From contig CALSLL010000001.1 in the NCBI GenBank assembly GCA_943787185.1, forward strand, positions 496,001-560,000: a DNA stretch of 64,000 nt. Direction: 5' to 3'. Below, piece after piece: positions 36,061 through 44,471 of this stretch. Source of the DNA: UBA10349 sp003485905 (GTDB taxonomy: Bacteria; Pseudomonadota; Gammaproteobacteria; Arenicellales; Arenicellaceae). Made by a program: the position numbers and the translations under genes. Position 1 is the first letter of the stretch. Each line of letters opens with the position of its first letter. The notes below the pieces were generated by a model. It was given only the letters and a program-made list of their open reading frames with translations, was not told the origin of the DNA and did no database searches.

Positions 36061-37119
36061 ATGGCTATCCTGCAAATGAACAACGTTACGCAATCTTTAG
36101 CTCTTAGTCTTTATATCTTTTTTGCTTCGCTCGTTCTTGGAGCAACCATTGCTAATGCCCACCATTCCAACGTGGAATACGATTTTAGTGAAATTCACGA
36201 GCTTCAAGGGGAAATCATACATGTTTCGTGGCGTAACCCCCATGTCGAAATAACCATTCTCACAGAAGAGGCCGATGGCAAAGAATCGGTTTGGGAATTG
36301 GAAGCGCAGGATATCAATTCACTTTCCCGCAGTGGCCTGAATGGCAGCATGATCCATGTTGGCGACATCGTTAGAGTCGCTGGTAATGTTTCCATGCAAC
36401 GAGCCAATAACTTGTCAGTCAACAATTTGCTACTACCGAATGGAACTGAAATTAGACTGCGTGGAAATCCAGCCCGCCGTTGGTCCACCGAAGAGCATAT
36501 CGGGTTCGATCGCATAACGGCGGAACAAGCACGCGCCGAAGCCGGTGAGGGAGAGGGACTATTTAGGGTTTGGATGAACACCGGACCAGGTGGGTTCCCA
36601 CCCCAGTTACCGCTAACTACCGACGCGCGCACTGCACAAGCAAACTGGGATGCTGCTAATGATCTAACGATGCAATGCATATCCTCTGGAATGCCGGCAG
36701 CAATGAGGCTCTCACCTCCACACCCAATTGAACTTTCCATGCATGAAGGTAATATTATGTTGCGTGTCGAGCTGTTCGATATTACACGGATTATTCAAAT
36801 GAATTCAGATGCCATGGCATCTGATGAGCCAGCCTCAGCCTTAGGACATTCGGTTGGTCACTGGGAAGGCGATACGCTAGTAATCAATACTACTCGCATC
36901 AACTGGCCATTTTTCGATCACCAAGGAATCATTCCTCAGAGCGACACGGTTCAAGTGACTGAACAGCTAAGTATCGGCGACGACAAAAACCTAATGACCT
37001 ACGAAATCACCGTAACCGACCCGACTACCTTTACACAGCCAGTATCGGGAAGCTGGGTAATGGGATGGCGCCCAGACATGCAAATTGAACCCTACGAATG
37101 TATCGCACCCACTGGTTAA
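36061..37119 (+). CDS. Secreted 'AHH' protein, DUF6152-like (copy E)
   Basis: 352 aa. Signal peptide SLALSLYIFFASLVLGATIANA, then mature HHSNVEY with VSWRNPH ending 28 residues in. Domain 2 has GHSVGHWEGDTLVINTTRI and ends near EPYECIAP. It matches copy A in the SGMPAAMRLSPPHPIEL region and in the acidic 'GLFRVWMN' segment, so A and E form one subgroup. It stands alone: the gene before is a truncated module and the one after is a broken acetyltransferase. The ribosome site is weak. Confidence 0.76.
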   Translation: MAILQMNNVTQSLALSLYIFFASLVLGATIANAHHSNVEYDFSEIHELQGEIIHVSWRNPHVEITILTEEADGKESVWELEAQDINSLSRSGLNGSMIHVGDIVRVAGNVSMQRANNLSVNNLLLPNGTEIRLRGNPARRWSTEEHIGFDRITAEQARAEAGEGEGLFRVWMNTGPGGFPPQLPLTTDARTAQANWDAANDLTMQCISSGMPAAMRLSPPHPIELSMHEGNIMLRVELFDITRIIQMNSDAMASDEPASALGHSVGHWEGDTLVINTTRINWPFFDHQGIIPQSDTVQVTEQLSIGDDKNLMTYEITVTDPTTFTQPVSGSWVMGWRPDMQIEPYECIAPTG

Positions 37120-37179
37120 GTTAAAAGGCTTAGACTATTTAGATATATAGGGTGTCTTAAACGAACACGCAACCAACCG

Positions 37180-37634
37180 TTGGAAATTCAACTCGCTAAT
37201 CCCCGAGACCCGAGTATTTCAGCTTTGCTGAACCAACACCTTTACTGGATGAAGAAAACGTCTCCGCCCGAGAGCGTTCATGCTCTAGATATTGAGGCTT
37301 TGTGTAGCCAAACATAACTTTTTGGAGTGCGGCAGTAGAGCAAACATTGGTAGGCTGTGGAGCGCTAAAAGAACTAACCGCAGAGCACGCGGAAATCAAA
37401 TCAATGCGTACTGCCAGCAACTACCTTAGGCAAGGCGTTGCAGCAACACTAGTTAAGCACATCCTTGAAGTAGCTGCGCAACGTGGCTACAAAAAGTTAA
37501 GCCTGGAAACCGGTTCGATGGACTATTTCAAGCCCGCTCGTCAACTTTACAAAAAGTTTGGATTCGATTATTGCCCAGCGTTCGATGAGTACAGCGATGA
37601 CCCAAATAGTTTATTTATGACTAAACCCCTATAA
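37180..37634 (+). pseudogene. GNAT N-acetyltransferase, frameshifted
   Basis: Two overlapping frames make one GNAT protein. The first (from TTG 37180) reads EIQLANPRDPSISALLNQHL, then WMKKTSPPESVHALDIEAL, and stops at TAA near 37315. The second picks up as NITFWSAAVEQTLVGCGALK and continues through KSMRTASNYLRQGVAATLVK (acetyl-CoA site), ETGSMDYFKPARQLYKKFGF and DPNSLFMTKPL to 37634. Together they span a full ~150-residue family member with one shift around 37310. Read alone, the second frame would look like a 95-aa fragment. Confidence 0.75.
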
Positions 37635-37838
37635 AGACCGTGATCCTCCGTAGAAAGCACGCTCGATAATCTTAATTTTTTTACAGTAGACGATTTGAGT
37701 AGGCTTGATCCACACACCTGAGCAACGCGCAGTGTAAGGTTTACACGTTCCACGAAATATTCACTCGACCTAGCCGGTCTAATTCAGCTGCGTTAGCGTA
37801 TATTTTCGACTTGGGGCAGAGAATAGAGGGGGGTTAAT

Positions 37839-38519
37839 GTGGGTAACAAGCTAATAATTACCGGGGCACTCGGACTAATAGCCTCAGTATTGGTAGGCAT
37901 AGGTGAGTACCTATTACATTATGATGCGCTCGCACGTTTTTCTGAAAGTGGGTACGACTTTATGCAGGATATTCCCGCGTCGCGCTCTACCTTAGGTCAT
38001 TTCTTCGGAGTATTTGGTGCCACTCTGTATCCGATAGGCTGCTATCACATATACCTCATGTTGCGCTCAGCAAATGAAAAAGTGGCTTTTGCAGCCTTTG
38101 TAATTGGCTCCTTCGGGTTTATCGTCGGCGCTGTGTGGATCGGCTCTCGTGCCAGTATTGCAGCGTTAAGCCAATTGCCCATCACGCCAGAGATAACCAA
38201 CCTTATTTCGTTGTACGAGGTTCGTTATGAAACCTTATTACAAGTCACCAGAATTACTACTCTGGTGATATCAATCATTTTTATCTGGCTAACACTTACC
38301 GGTAAATCTAGTTACCGCCGCTGGATGGCAATTTTTAGCCCGATTGCTCTGATTATCGCGAGTTTCATCGTATATGCGATTGCGCCAGCGTTGGGCAAAC
38401 ACCTCATGCCAATAGCTCTTAATGTAGCGTTTTTTGTTTTCTTTACGCTATCACTTATTCATGTGGCGCAGCCAAAACTAACCGCTACCAGCCAATCCAC
38501 TTTAACTGACGGGAGTTAA
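37839..38519 (+). CDS. Six-helix membrane protein (DUF6796-like)
   Basis: 226 aa from GTG, set by AGGGGGG just upstream; the nearby ATG at 37836 runs into a stop. Six helices, with GEYLLHYDALARFSESGYDF after helix 1 and HFFGVFGATLYPIGCYHIY in helix 2. It resembles an uncharacterised membrane family I would label DUF6796. It is 10 bp from the FG-GAP gene, so the two are in one operon. Role unknown. Confidence 0.68.
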   Translation: MGNKLIITGALGLIASVLVGIGEYLLHYDALARFSESGYDFMQDIPASRSTLGHFFGVFGATLYPIGCYHIYLMLRSANEKVAFAAFVIGSFGFIVGAVWIGSRASIAALSQLPITPEITNLISLYEVRYETLLQVTRITTLVISIIFIWLTLTGKSSYRRWMAIFSPIALIIASFIVYAIAPALGKHLMPIALNVAFFVFFTLSLIHVAQPKLTATSQSTLTDGS

Positions 38520-38529
38520 TACGAAAAAC

Positions 38530-40194
38530 ATGTCTACCAGTAAACTATTAAGGTCAATCCTTTGTTATCTCGTCATTATTATAATCGCCTTGATTGGTGG
38601 CGTATTTTGGATGACCTCCAATGACCGCGCAATTGATTACGACGTGAGTATTTCCAATTCTGAAGTACCAACCTTTAGTGAACAAGTAATCGAGTTCACT
38701 CCAACTTACGACAAAGCCGCAACCTTGCCATTCACTGCGGGAGCGATCGTTGATATTGATAACGACGGTGTGGAAGAAATATTTTTCGGTGGCGGTATTC
38801 ATCAAGCCGATGCTATATATCAGTTCCAAAATGGGACTTTTATCGATATAACCGCATCAACGCAATGGACTAAACAAACACCGGATAAAACGTTCAGTGC
38901 CGTTGCAATGGATCTGGATACTGACGGTGATACGGATCTTTTGGTTACGCGTCAGTCAGGCGTGTGGCTATACACCAATACCGATGCAAAATTTAGTGGT
39001 ATTCAGCTTGATTTGGATTTTGACGACAAATCCGTACCACTATCCGTTGCAGTGGCGGATCTAAACCGCGATGGTTTATATGACATGTATGTTTCCGGGT
39101 ATATTGCTCGAAAAAATGTACAAGGAGAAACGATATTTAATCAGGAATACGGAGGCATAAGCGCCCTATTTCTCAATAAAGGAAATAATACTTTTGAAAA
39201 TATTACCGAATCCTCTGGCTTGTACTACCAACACAATACTTTCCAGGGTGTGTTTATTGATGTCGATGGCGACAACCTAGAAGACCTTATCGTTGCTCAC
39301 GACACAGGTACCGTGCGCACATGGAAAAACCAGGGCGATTTAAAATTTCGTAACATGCCCAACCCGACCAGCGACTATTTTTCTTACCCTATGGGTATTG
39401 CCGTCAGTGACTACAACAATGACGGTCTACCAGATTTTTATTTTTCCAACGTTGGCAGTACTCCGCCAACAGCACTTGTGCGGGGTGACTTAAGAGATGA
39501 CCAGTTACTCAATAAAAAATGGATTATGTTCGAAAACAAAGGCAACTTTGAATTTGAAGATGTCGCCGAGAAGACCAAATTAGCCGATTACGAGTTTTCA
39601 TGGGGTGCATTGTTCGAAGACTTTAACTTGGATGGTAAAGATGATTTGGTGGTGTCGGAAAACTACGCCGATTTCCCAACCCACCTAATGCCGGCTTGGC
39701 GCCTCAATGGCAGATTTCTGATACAAAATAATAGCGGTGAGTTTGCTGCGGTTGGTAGCGAGGCTGGAGTACAAAACCGTCTCTACGGAATATCTCCCCT
39801 AACCGCCGACTTCAACCAGGATGGGTTTCCTGATTTAGTTCATATCAACTTGAAGGGTCCTCAAAAAATATTTTTAAGTAACGGCGGCGATGCTAATCAT
39901 TTGAAAATCAAACTCCCTAATACAGTTCATTCGATTGGCGCAAAAGTAGCTGTAACGTTAGATGATGGAACGATGAGCTATCAAACTTTCGTGATCGGAG
40001 AAGGTTTGTGCTCGGATCAATCACACATCCTAAACTTTGGCCTTGGCCAGCAAGTGGCTACCGCTGTAAGCGTGCAATTCTTGGATGGCAAAACCCTTGA
40101 TCAAGCAGGTTCCTATTTAAATCAAATGCTATCTCTTACCCCACCCAGTGATGCTGAACCTAGCAACGTCACTTTAGGCGAGGAAACATTATGA
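38530..40194 (+). CDS. FG-GAP/VCBS repeat protein with ASPIC/UnbV domain (CRTAC1-like)
   Basis: 554 aa. An N-terminal membrane anchor (LCYLVIIIIALIGGVFWM) places the rest outside the cytoplasm. At least seven calcium-binding DxDxDG-type loops mark a beta-propeller: DIDNDGVEE, DLDTDGDTD, DLNRDGLYD, DVDGDNLED, DYNNDGLPD, DFNLDGKDD and DFNQDGFPD. The C-terminal ~100 residues form the ASPIC/UnbV module (SIGAKVAVTLDDG, then LNFGLGQQ). Such proteins are thought to bind ligands or partners outside the cell. Its stop overlaps the ATG of the next gene. Confidence 0.82.
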   Translation: MSTSKLLRSILCYLVIIIIALIGGVFWMTSNDRAIDYDVSISNSEVPTFSEQVIEFTPTYDKAATLPFTAGAIVDIDNDGVEEIFFGGGIHQADAIYQFQNGTFIDITASTQWTKQTPDKTFSAVAMDLDTDGDTDLLVTRQSGVWLYTNTDAKFSGIQLDLDFDDKSVPLSVAVADLNRDGLYDMYVSGYIARKNVQGETIFNQEYGGISALFLNKGNNTFENITESSGLYYQHNTFQGVFIDVDGDNLEDLIVAHDTGTVRTWKNQGDLKFRNMPNPTSDYFSYPMGIAVSDYNNDGLPDFYFSNVGSTPPTALVRGDLRDDQLLNKKWIMFENKGNFEFEDVAEKTKLADYEFSWGALFEDFNLDGKDDLVVSENYADFPTHLMPAWRLNGRFLIQNNSGEFAAVGSEAGVQNRLYGISPLTADFNQDGFPDLVHINLKGPQKIFLSNGGDANHLKIKLPNTVHSIGAKVAVTLDDGTMSYQTFVIGEGLCSDQSHILNFGLGQQVATAVSVQFLDGKTLDQAGSYLNQMLSLTPPSDAEPSNVTLGEETL

Positions 40195-40622
40195 AAACTA
40201 ATCCACTTATCACGATCCCATTGTGGGCTTTAGTTATTTTCGGCTTTGTTGGTGCTCTACTTGTAAGTATTGAGAACATCACTGGCGCTGCTTGCCCCAA
40301 CATATTCTCAGTACCGATTTGTTATGTTGTCGCGGCTGCCTACGGCTTCATGCTTGGCTCTCTAACAATCAATCATAACGGCTGTAAGCATCACTTTTTT
40401 TGCGCAGGATGGGGTACAGCGTTCGTTATAGCCCTATTTGCCTCTATCGCAGAAATAGTCGGCAGCGGGGGCATTTGTCCCTCTACTAGCAGCGGGGGGC
40501 TACGCGGAGGGGCATCAGTCGGTATACCTATGTGTTATATCTCCCTCGGGGTTTTGGCGCTGATCCTAGTATTATTTATTCAAGGCCCATATCGACAAGC
40601 TTGCGCAGCGCACAATAATTAA
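40191..40622 (+). CDS. Four-helix membrane protein with duplicated CP...CY motif
   Basis: 143 aa, overlapping the previous stop (ATGA). Two halves repeat a pattern: CPNIFSVPICYVVAAAYGFM (Cys35, Cys44) and ICPSTS...GIPMCYISLGVLAL (Cys96, Cys115), each entering a helix. A Cys/His-rich loop between the halves has NHNGCKHHFFC (residues 61-71). Two periplasmic-side cysteine pairs suggest disulfides or metal binding. No family recognised. Being coupled to the FG-GAP protein, it may be its membrane partner. Confidence 0.68.
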   Translation: MKTNPLITIPLWALVIFGFVGALLVSIENITGAACPNIFSVPICYVVAAAYGFMLGSLTINHNGCKHHFFCAGWGTAFVIALFASIAEIVGSGGICPSTSSGGLRGGASVGIPMCYISLGVLALILVLFIQGPYRQACAAHNN

Positions 40623-40693
40623 TCAGTAGAATCTTAACCTGACAACTACTATCAACCTGAGCTGGTAAATTTGCTCGCAATCACAGTTTCTTA

Positions 40694-41233
40694 CTATCGA
40701 TTCCCGTTATCTAAACCTAGCATTCTATCGAGCGATATTTGGCCTGGTCCGAAAGCTAAAACGGCAAATAATGTAGCTGCCCACCACGCTGCGGGGTTCC
40801 ACCAATGAGACCATTCCGGAAATACCGCTAGCTGAATAAATAAAGTTAAACCGATTAGGCCAAGAGCAGCAAATCTGGTAAATAGCCCAACGATCAATAA
40901 CACCGGCAGCAGCACCTCAAGAATACCTGCGCTAATAGCCGCTACCTCAATAACTCCAACGATCGCTGCACCCTCTTCGTAATCTAGTGTTTCAGGGTCG
41001 CATAGCAACAGTGCGCCTTCACGAATAGGATCTGGACAGAAAAACTCATACAGAAAAAGATCGTATTTCTCTTTGTTAAATTGAAATAACCCATTCCATT
41101 TGGTTAGACCTGACGATAAAAAGACCTTTGCTGCTAACAGCCTCATAAATAGTAGCGACAGATCAGCCGTCCAGCTCCCTGCCTGTTCAGCCACATTTTG
41201 GTAGCAGGATTTCATGGTTTCGATTTTGCTCAT
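40694..41233 (-). CDS. DoxX-family membrane protein (BufD-like)
   Basis: 179 aa with four helices and DoxX features (LFMRLLAAKVFLSSGLTKW, EVLLPVLLIVGLFTRFAALG, WWNPAAWWAATLFAVLAFGPG). DoxX proteins are small quinone-linked membrane subunits; one is a regular partner in bufferin operons, often called BufD. It is the last of four leftward genes; 55 bp separate it from bufC. Confidence 0.85.
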   Translation of the reverse strand: MSKIETMKSCYQNVAEQAGSWTADLSLLFMRLLAAKVFLSSGLTKWNGLFQFNKEKYDLFLYEFFCPDPIREGALLLCDPETLDYEEGAAIVGVIEVAAISAGILEVLLPVLLIVGLFTRFAALGLIGLTLFIQLAVFPEWSHWWNPAAWWAATLFAVLAFGPGQISLDRMLGLDNGNR

Positions 41234-41288
41234 ACTTTTCTCCGTTACTGGCTGTACGCTTTTCTATGTTGCTACTAAGCTATAGTAA

Positions 41289-42053
41289 TTATATTTTGGC
41301 TAATATTCCGGCGGTTAATAATCCGGCAAATAAGGTACTGATGTCTTTACTCGGATTTGCTGAAATGGCTATTTCTGCTGCATTCATGATCGATCCCGAC
41401 TGCGAAATCGCGCTAACAAAACTTTCTTCAAATTCATCTAACTGTCGATAATGAACCGCTTGTTCATATCGCCACATCATTATCACTTTGGAACCATGCT
41501 CATCGGCCAGGTCATTTTTCTCAAACTTCAACCCAATCCATGTCTGTAAACACGGTTGATCGAGCCGTATTAACCGCACCGAGCTTGCCAGCCGGACCGT
41601 CCGCGAATCACTAGCCTCCTCTTGGCTCACGAGATCCACAATATCAGCACTTGATAGTGACGGCTCGTTACTTGCAAACAATGCATCCAGCCATGCCCGA
41701 TCGAGCCTGGCCATATCAACACTGTAATTTGGGTAGCAATTGGTAACAGAGCGTATAAATTCAGCCAGATCTTCACCATACGTCGACAAGCGCGAATCAT
41801 AGGGCCAATGCTGGAATATGTAATCGCGACCCAACTGTTTAAATGCTTCTTTCCCCAAATACCGATTTAGACTTGGGAAATTCGCTATTAACGCATCCAT
41901 GCATGCCTTGATCGCACCGTTACGATAAATCTTTAAGAACGCTGGATTAGCGCTATCGGTTAGATAAGTCTCAAGGAGTTTGCTATCCCCAGTAGAAATA
42001 TAGTGAGAGAAATCCTCGATATAATTGTTAAATGTGGGTGACGACATGATCAA
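41289..42053 (-). CDS. bufC: HvfC/BufC-family MNIO partner protein
   Basis: 254 aa. The N-terminal DUF2063-type domain (residues ~8-105) shows FSHYISTGDSKLLETYLTD, IYRNGAIKACMDALIANFPS, LGKEAFKQLGRDYIFQHWP and the STYGEDLAEFI segment. The second domain is more variable. In characterised systems this protein helps the MNIO enzyme recognise the precursor peptide. It lies 22 bp downstream of bufB. Confidence 0.85.
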   Translation of the reverse strand: MIMSSPTFNNYIEDFSHYISTGDSKLLETYLTDSANPAFLKIYRNGAIKACMDALIANFPSLNRYLGKEAFKQLGRDYIFQHWPYDSRLSTYGEDLAEFIRSVTNCYPNYSVDMARLDRAWLDALFASNEPSLSSADIVDLVSQEEASDSRTVRLASSVRLIRLDQPCLQTWIGLKFEKNDLADEHGSKVIMMWRYEQAVHYRQLDEFEESFVSAISQSGSIMNAAEIAISANPSKDISTLFAGLLTAGILAKI

Positions 42054-42075
42054 CAGTAGTATTCTTTTCTGTAGG

Positions 42076-42927
42076 TCAATTTACAGTAGCCGTTATCAGT
42101 GATTGCGCCCGGTTCCGCTCTGCTAACAATTCTGACCATTGGGGTAAATTGTCATCTCGCTCGACCAACACCGGGACCTGCCCAAGATGACCCAGTGCGT
42201 ACTTCAGTAGCTCCCAAACTGGTTCGCTAACTGGTTCTGCATGGCTGTCGATAAGAAGCTTTTCTCCATATTCTGGATCAATGGTATAACCCGCGACATG
42301 GATTTCACCAACCAACCCCGTCGGCAGACTATCGATGTAATCGTGAGTATTTAGGCCACAATTAACACTAGACAGGTAAAGATTATTTATGTCGAGAAGC
42401 AGACCACAGCCACTTCGAGTAGAGACTTCAACCAAAAAGTCAGGCTCGTCCATTTCACTTACAAAATTTAGATAGTTCGCCGGGTTTTCCAGCATTATCC
42501 GGCGACCGATACCGTCTTGATACGCCGTAACACCATCCACTAACTGTAGCAATGCCTGCCGAGTTCTCGGCAATGGCAATAAATCTGGAAAGTAATTCCC
42601 CACGCTGCGACTCCAAACTGCGTGCTCCGAAACAATACTCGGCTGAAACCTGTCAACCAGCGCTTTTACAGCAGCAATAAAGCTCGCGTCAACGGGGTCA
42701 GCACCGCCTAACGAGGCCGAAACCCCGTGAAAGCTTAGACAGTATTGATCACGTAATTTCTCAAGATAATCGAGCCTGACACCGCCATCAACAAGATAGT
42801 TCTCAGTGTGAACCTCCAACCAAATATCAGGTTCAGAAGTAGCTATAACCTGCTCCAGATATTCCGGCTTAAACCTAATACCAGCTGAATTTTGCTTGTT
42901 AGCACATGCCGAATCGGACTCGATCAT
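42076..42927 (-). CDS. bufB: BufB, DUF692-family multinuclear iron oxygenase (MNIO)
   Basis: 283 aa, a TIM-barrel DUF692 protein. Metal-ligand segments are all present: WLEVHTENY, LSFHGVSAS, VSEHAVWS, IMLENPANY, LLLDINNLYLS, GEIHVAGY, IDSHAEPVS and VLVERDDNLP. MNIOs oxidise cysteine-containing peptides; the bufferin enzyme converts cysteines to copper-binding thiooxazoles. Its substrate should be the BufA precursor encoded 65 bp upstream. Confidence 0.9.
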   Translation of the reverse strand: MIESDSACANKQNSAGIRFKPEYLEQVIATSEPDIWLEVHTENYLVDGGVRLDYLEKLRDQYCLSFHGVSASLGGADPVDASFIAAVKALVDRFQPSIVSEHAVWSRSVGNYFPDLLPLPRTRQALLQLVDGVTAYQDGIGRRIMLENPANYLNFVSEMDEPDFLVEVSTRSGCGLLLDINNLYLSSVNCGLNTHDYIDSLPTGLVGEIHVAGYTIDPEYGEKLLIDSHAEPVSEPVWELLKYALGHLGQVPVLVERDDNLPQWSELLAERNRAQSLITATVN

Positions 42928-42992
42928 ATTGTGTTTTACACTGCTACTTTTTTAAGTAGCAATATAGTAGGTAGCTATAGGCCTACGGGAAT

Positions 42993-43358
42993 CTATGGAT
43001 TATTTCGGTCCAAAACAGATAATGAAGCAGCCCCTTCTGGCGTTACAATAGCTTCACATGTGCCTTTTGGGCTATAAGTCCAAGCATTACCCTGAAAATC
43101 AACGGTCGAAGTTCCTTCGCAAGAAGTTCCAGCTCCAGCCTTACAATCATTCTGGCCAGCTAGCGCGATGCCATAACATTTATCTTTCCTGCCACGCGCT
43201 GTTTCCCCACTTGCTACCCAATCCACTATCGACGCTGCGACATCTTCTGCAGTCCCGTCGGCAACACTCAACTGATCGTTCGGCGCTGCGTAAATCGAGC
43301 CTGCCGTAGCAAGTGCAGCCCCGGCGATTAATGCTTGTGCTATTTTTGATTTTTTCAT
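42993..43358 (-). CDS. bufA1: BufA1, bufferin precursor (DUF2282)
   Basis: 121 aa. Signal peptide KIAQALIAGAALATAGSIYA, then a mature peptide with four cysteines in the DUF2282 pattern: KCYGIALAGQNDCKAG, GTSCEGTS and SPKGTCEAI. These four are the residues modified in known bufferins, which buffer copper in the periplasm. GGAGTAATAAC gives the ribosome site. First gene of the leftward buf operon; two 13-bp direct repeats lie just upstream. Confidence 0.9.
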   Translation of the reverse strand: MKKSKIAQALIAGAALATAGSIYAAPNDQLSVADGTAEDVAASIVDWVASGETARGRKDKCYGIALAGQNDCKAGAGTSCEGTSTVDFQGNAWTYSPKGTCEAIVTPEGAASLSVLDRNNP

Positions 43359-43375
43359 GTTATTACTCCGTTATA

Positions 43376-43408
43376 GAAACTGTAAAAATGCTATTGAAAC
43401 TCTAAAAA
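43376..43408. repeat. Direct repeat upstream of bufA1
   Basis: GAAACTNTAAAAA occurs twice (43376-43388 and 43396-43408), 20 bp apart, i.e. about two helical turns, just upstream of the bufA1 start. It could be a regulator site or overlap the promoter. Confidence 0.3.
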
Positions 43409-43575
43409 CCGTTTTTAAAAACGATATCGATGTATCAGACCCCGCGCACGCCAAAAAAATTACCAAGTAAATGGTGTTTTCTGCAAATATTTATTCAATG
43501 TATCAAACTAACTAAGTGATTGCCCATTTACGACCTTATAGGCATGATTCCGTAATAAACTTTATGAGGCAAATA

Positions 43576-44025
43576 ATGCACTGGAACATTTATCTCTCCG
43601 GCGAAATACATACTAGCTGGCGACAGCAAATAAAAGATGGTTGCGAAAAGCGTGGCCTCCCTGTTTCATTTTTTTCTGCGGTCACTGACCACGCCGCGAG
43701 TGATGCGGCAGGTGACTTACTTGGCGCAGAAGACAAGCAATTCTGGCGTGACCACAAATCTGCCAAGGTCAACGGCATTAGAATCAAAACCTTAATCGAA
43801 AACTGTGATCTAGCGGTTGTGCGTTTCGGTGAAAAATTTAAACAATGGAACGCAGCCTTTGACGCTGGTTACTGTGCCGCCTTAAGCAAGCCGTACATTA
43901 GCCTGCATGACGACGACACCACCATCATCCACGCCCTAAAAGAAGTCGATGCTGCAGCAATGGCTTGGGTGACTACACCAGAACAGGTTGTCGAGATTTT
44001 AGAGTACGTCATTAGTAAACAATAA
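43576..44025 (+). CDS. YtoQ-family protein
   Basis: 149 aa from ATG 43576, the start that fits the family and has GAGG upstream. Strong YtoQ identity: WNIYLSGEIHTSWRQQI, VTDHAASDAAGD, FWRDHKSAKVNGIRIKTLI, VVRFGEKFKQWNAAFDAGYC and ALKEVDAAAMA. The fold is nucleoside-deoxyribosyltransferase-like, but the function is not established. Divergent from the buf operon and 22 bp before the MAPEG gene. Confidence 0.85.
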   Translation: MHWNIYLSGEIHTSWRQQIKDGCEKRGLPVSFFSAVTDHAASDAAGDLLGAEDKQFWRDHKSAKVNGIRIKTLIENCDLAVVRFGEKFKQWNAAFDAGYCAALSKPYISLHDDDTTIIHALKEVDAAAMAWVTTPEQVVEILEYVISKQ

Positions 44026-44047
44026 ATTTTTACAGCAGGAGAAAATT

Positions 44048-44422
44048 ATGTCTGTTCATATAACCGCCATATTCACCGCAGTACTCGCGCTTCTACAAAT
44101 TTACTGCACCTTGCAAGTGGCGGGCCGACGTCGCGCTCAGCGCATTTCGCTAGGCGACCAAGGCGACAAAGAATTACAACGAAGAATTCGTGCGCACGGG
44201 AACTTTACAGAAACAGTTCCCATGGCCCTGCTAATATTGTTGATAAACGAGATACAAGGTTTACCCGAAACCTGGCTATATGCTCTAGGGATAGCTCTCG
44301 TTGTGGGCCGAATCTCTCACTTTATCGCGCTCACTCGAAAGGTCTCTCTTCAATTTCGTGTTTTCGGTATGTCGATCACACTCCTGGTAATGCTTATAGG
44401 CGCAATATTACTAGTGATTTAG
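44048..44422 (+). CDS. MAPEG-family membrane protein
   Basis: 124 aa, four helices, the normal size. Family motif: LQRRIRAHGNFTETVPMALL (the RxHxNxxE glutathione-site pattern), plus GRISHFIAL. MAPEG proteins are glutathione-dependent membrane enzymes such as microsomal GSTs; bacterial roles are poorly known. A GGAG ribosome site precedes the ATG, and it is likely co-transcribed with YtoQ. Confidence 0.85.
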   Translation: MSVHITAIFTAVLALLQIYCTLQVAGRRRAQRISLGDQGDKELQRRIRAHGNFTETVPMALLILLINEIQGLPETWLYALGIALVVGRISHFIALTRKVSLQFRVFGMSITLLVMLIGAILLVI

Positions 44423-44471
44423 GTGATTGGAATACAGCGATGAATAATTTAGTCGCCCTTTGTTCGAGACT

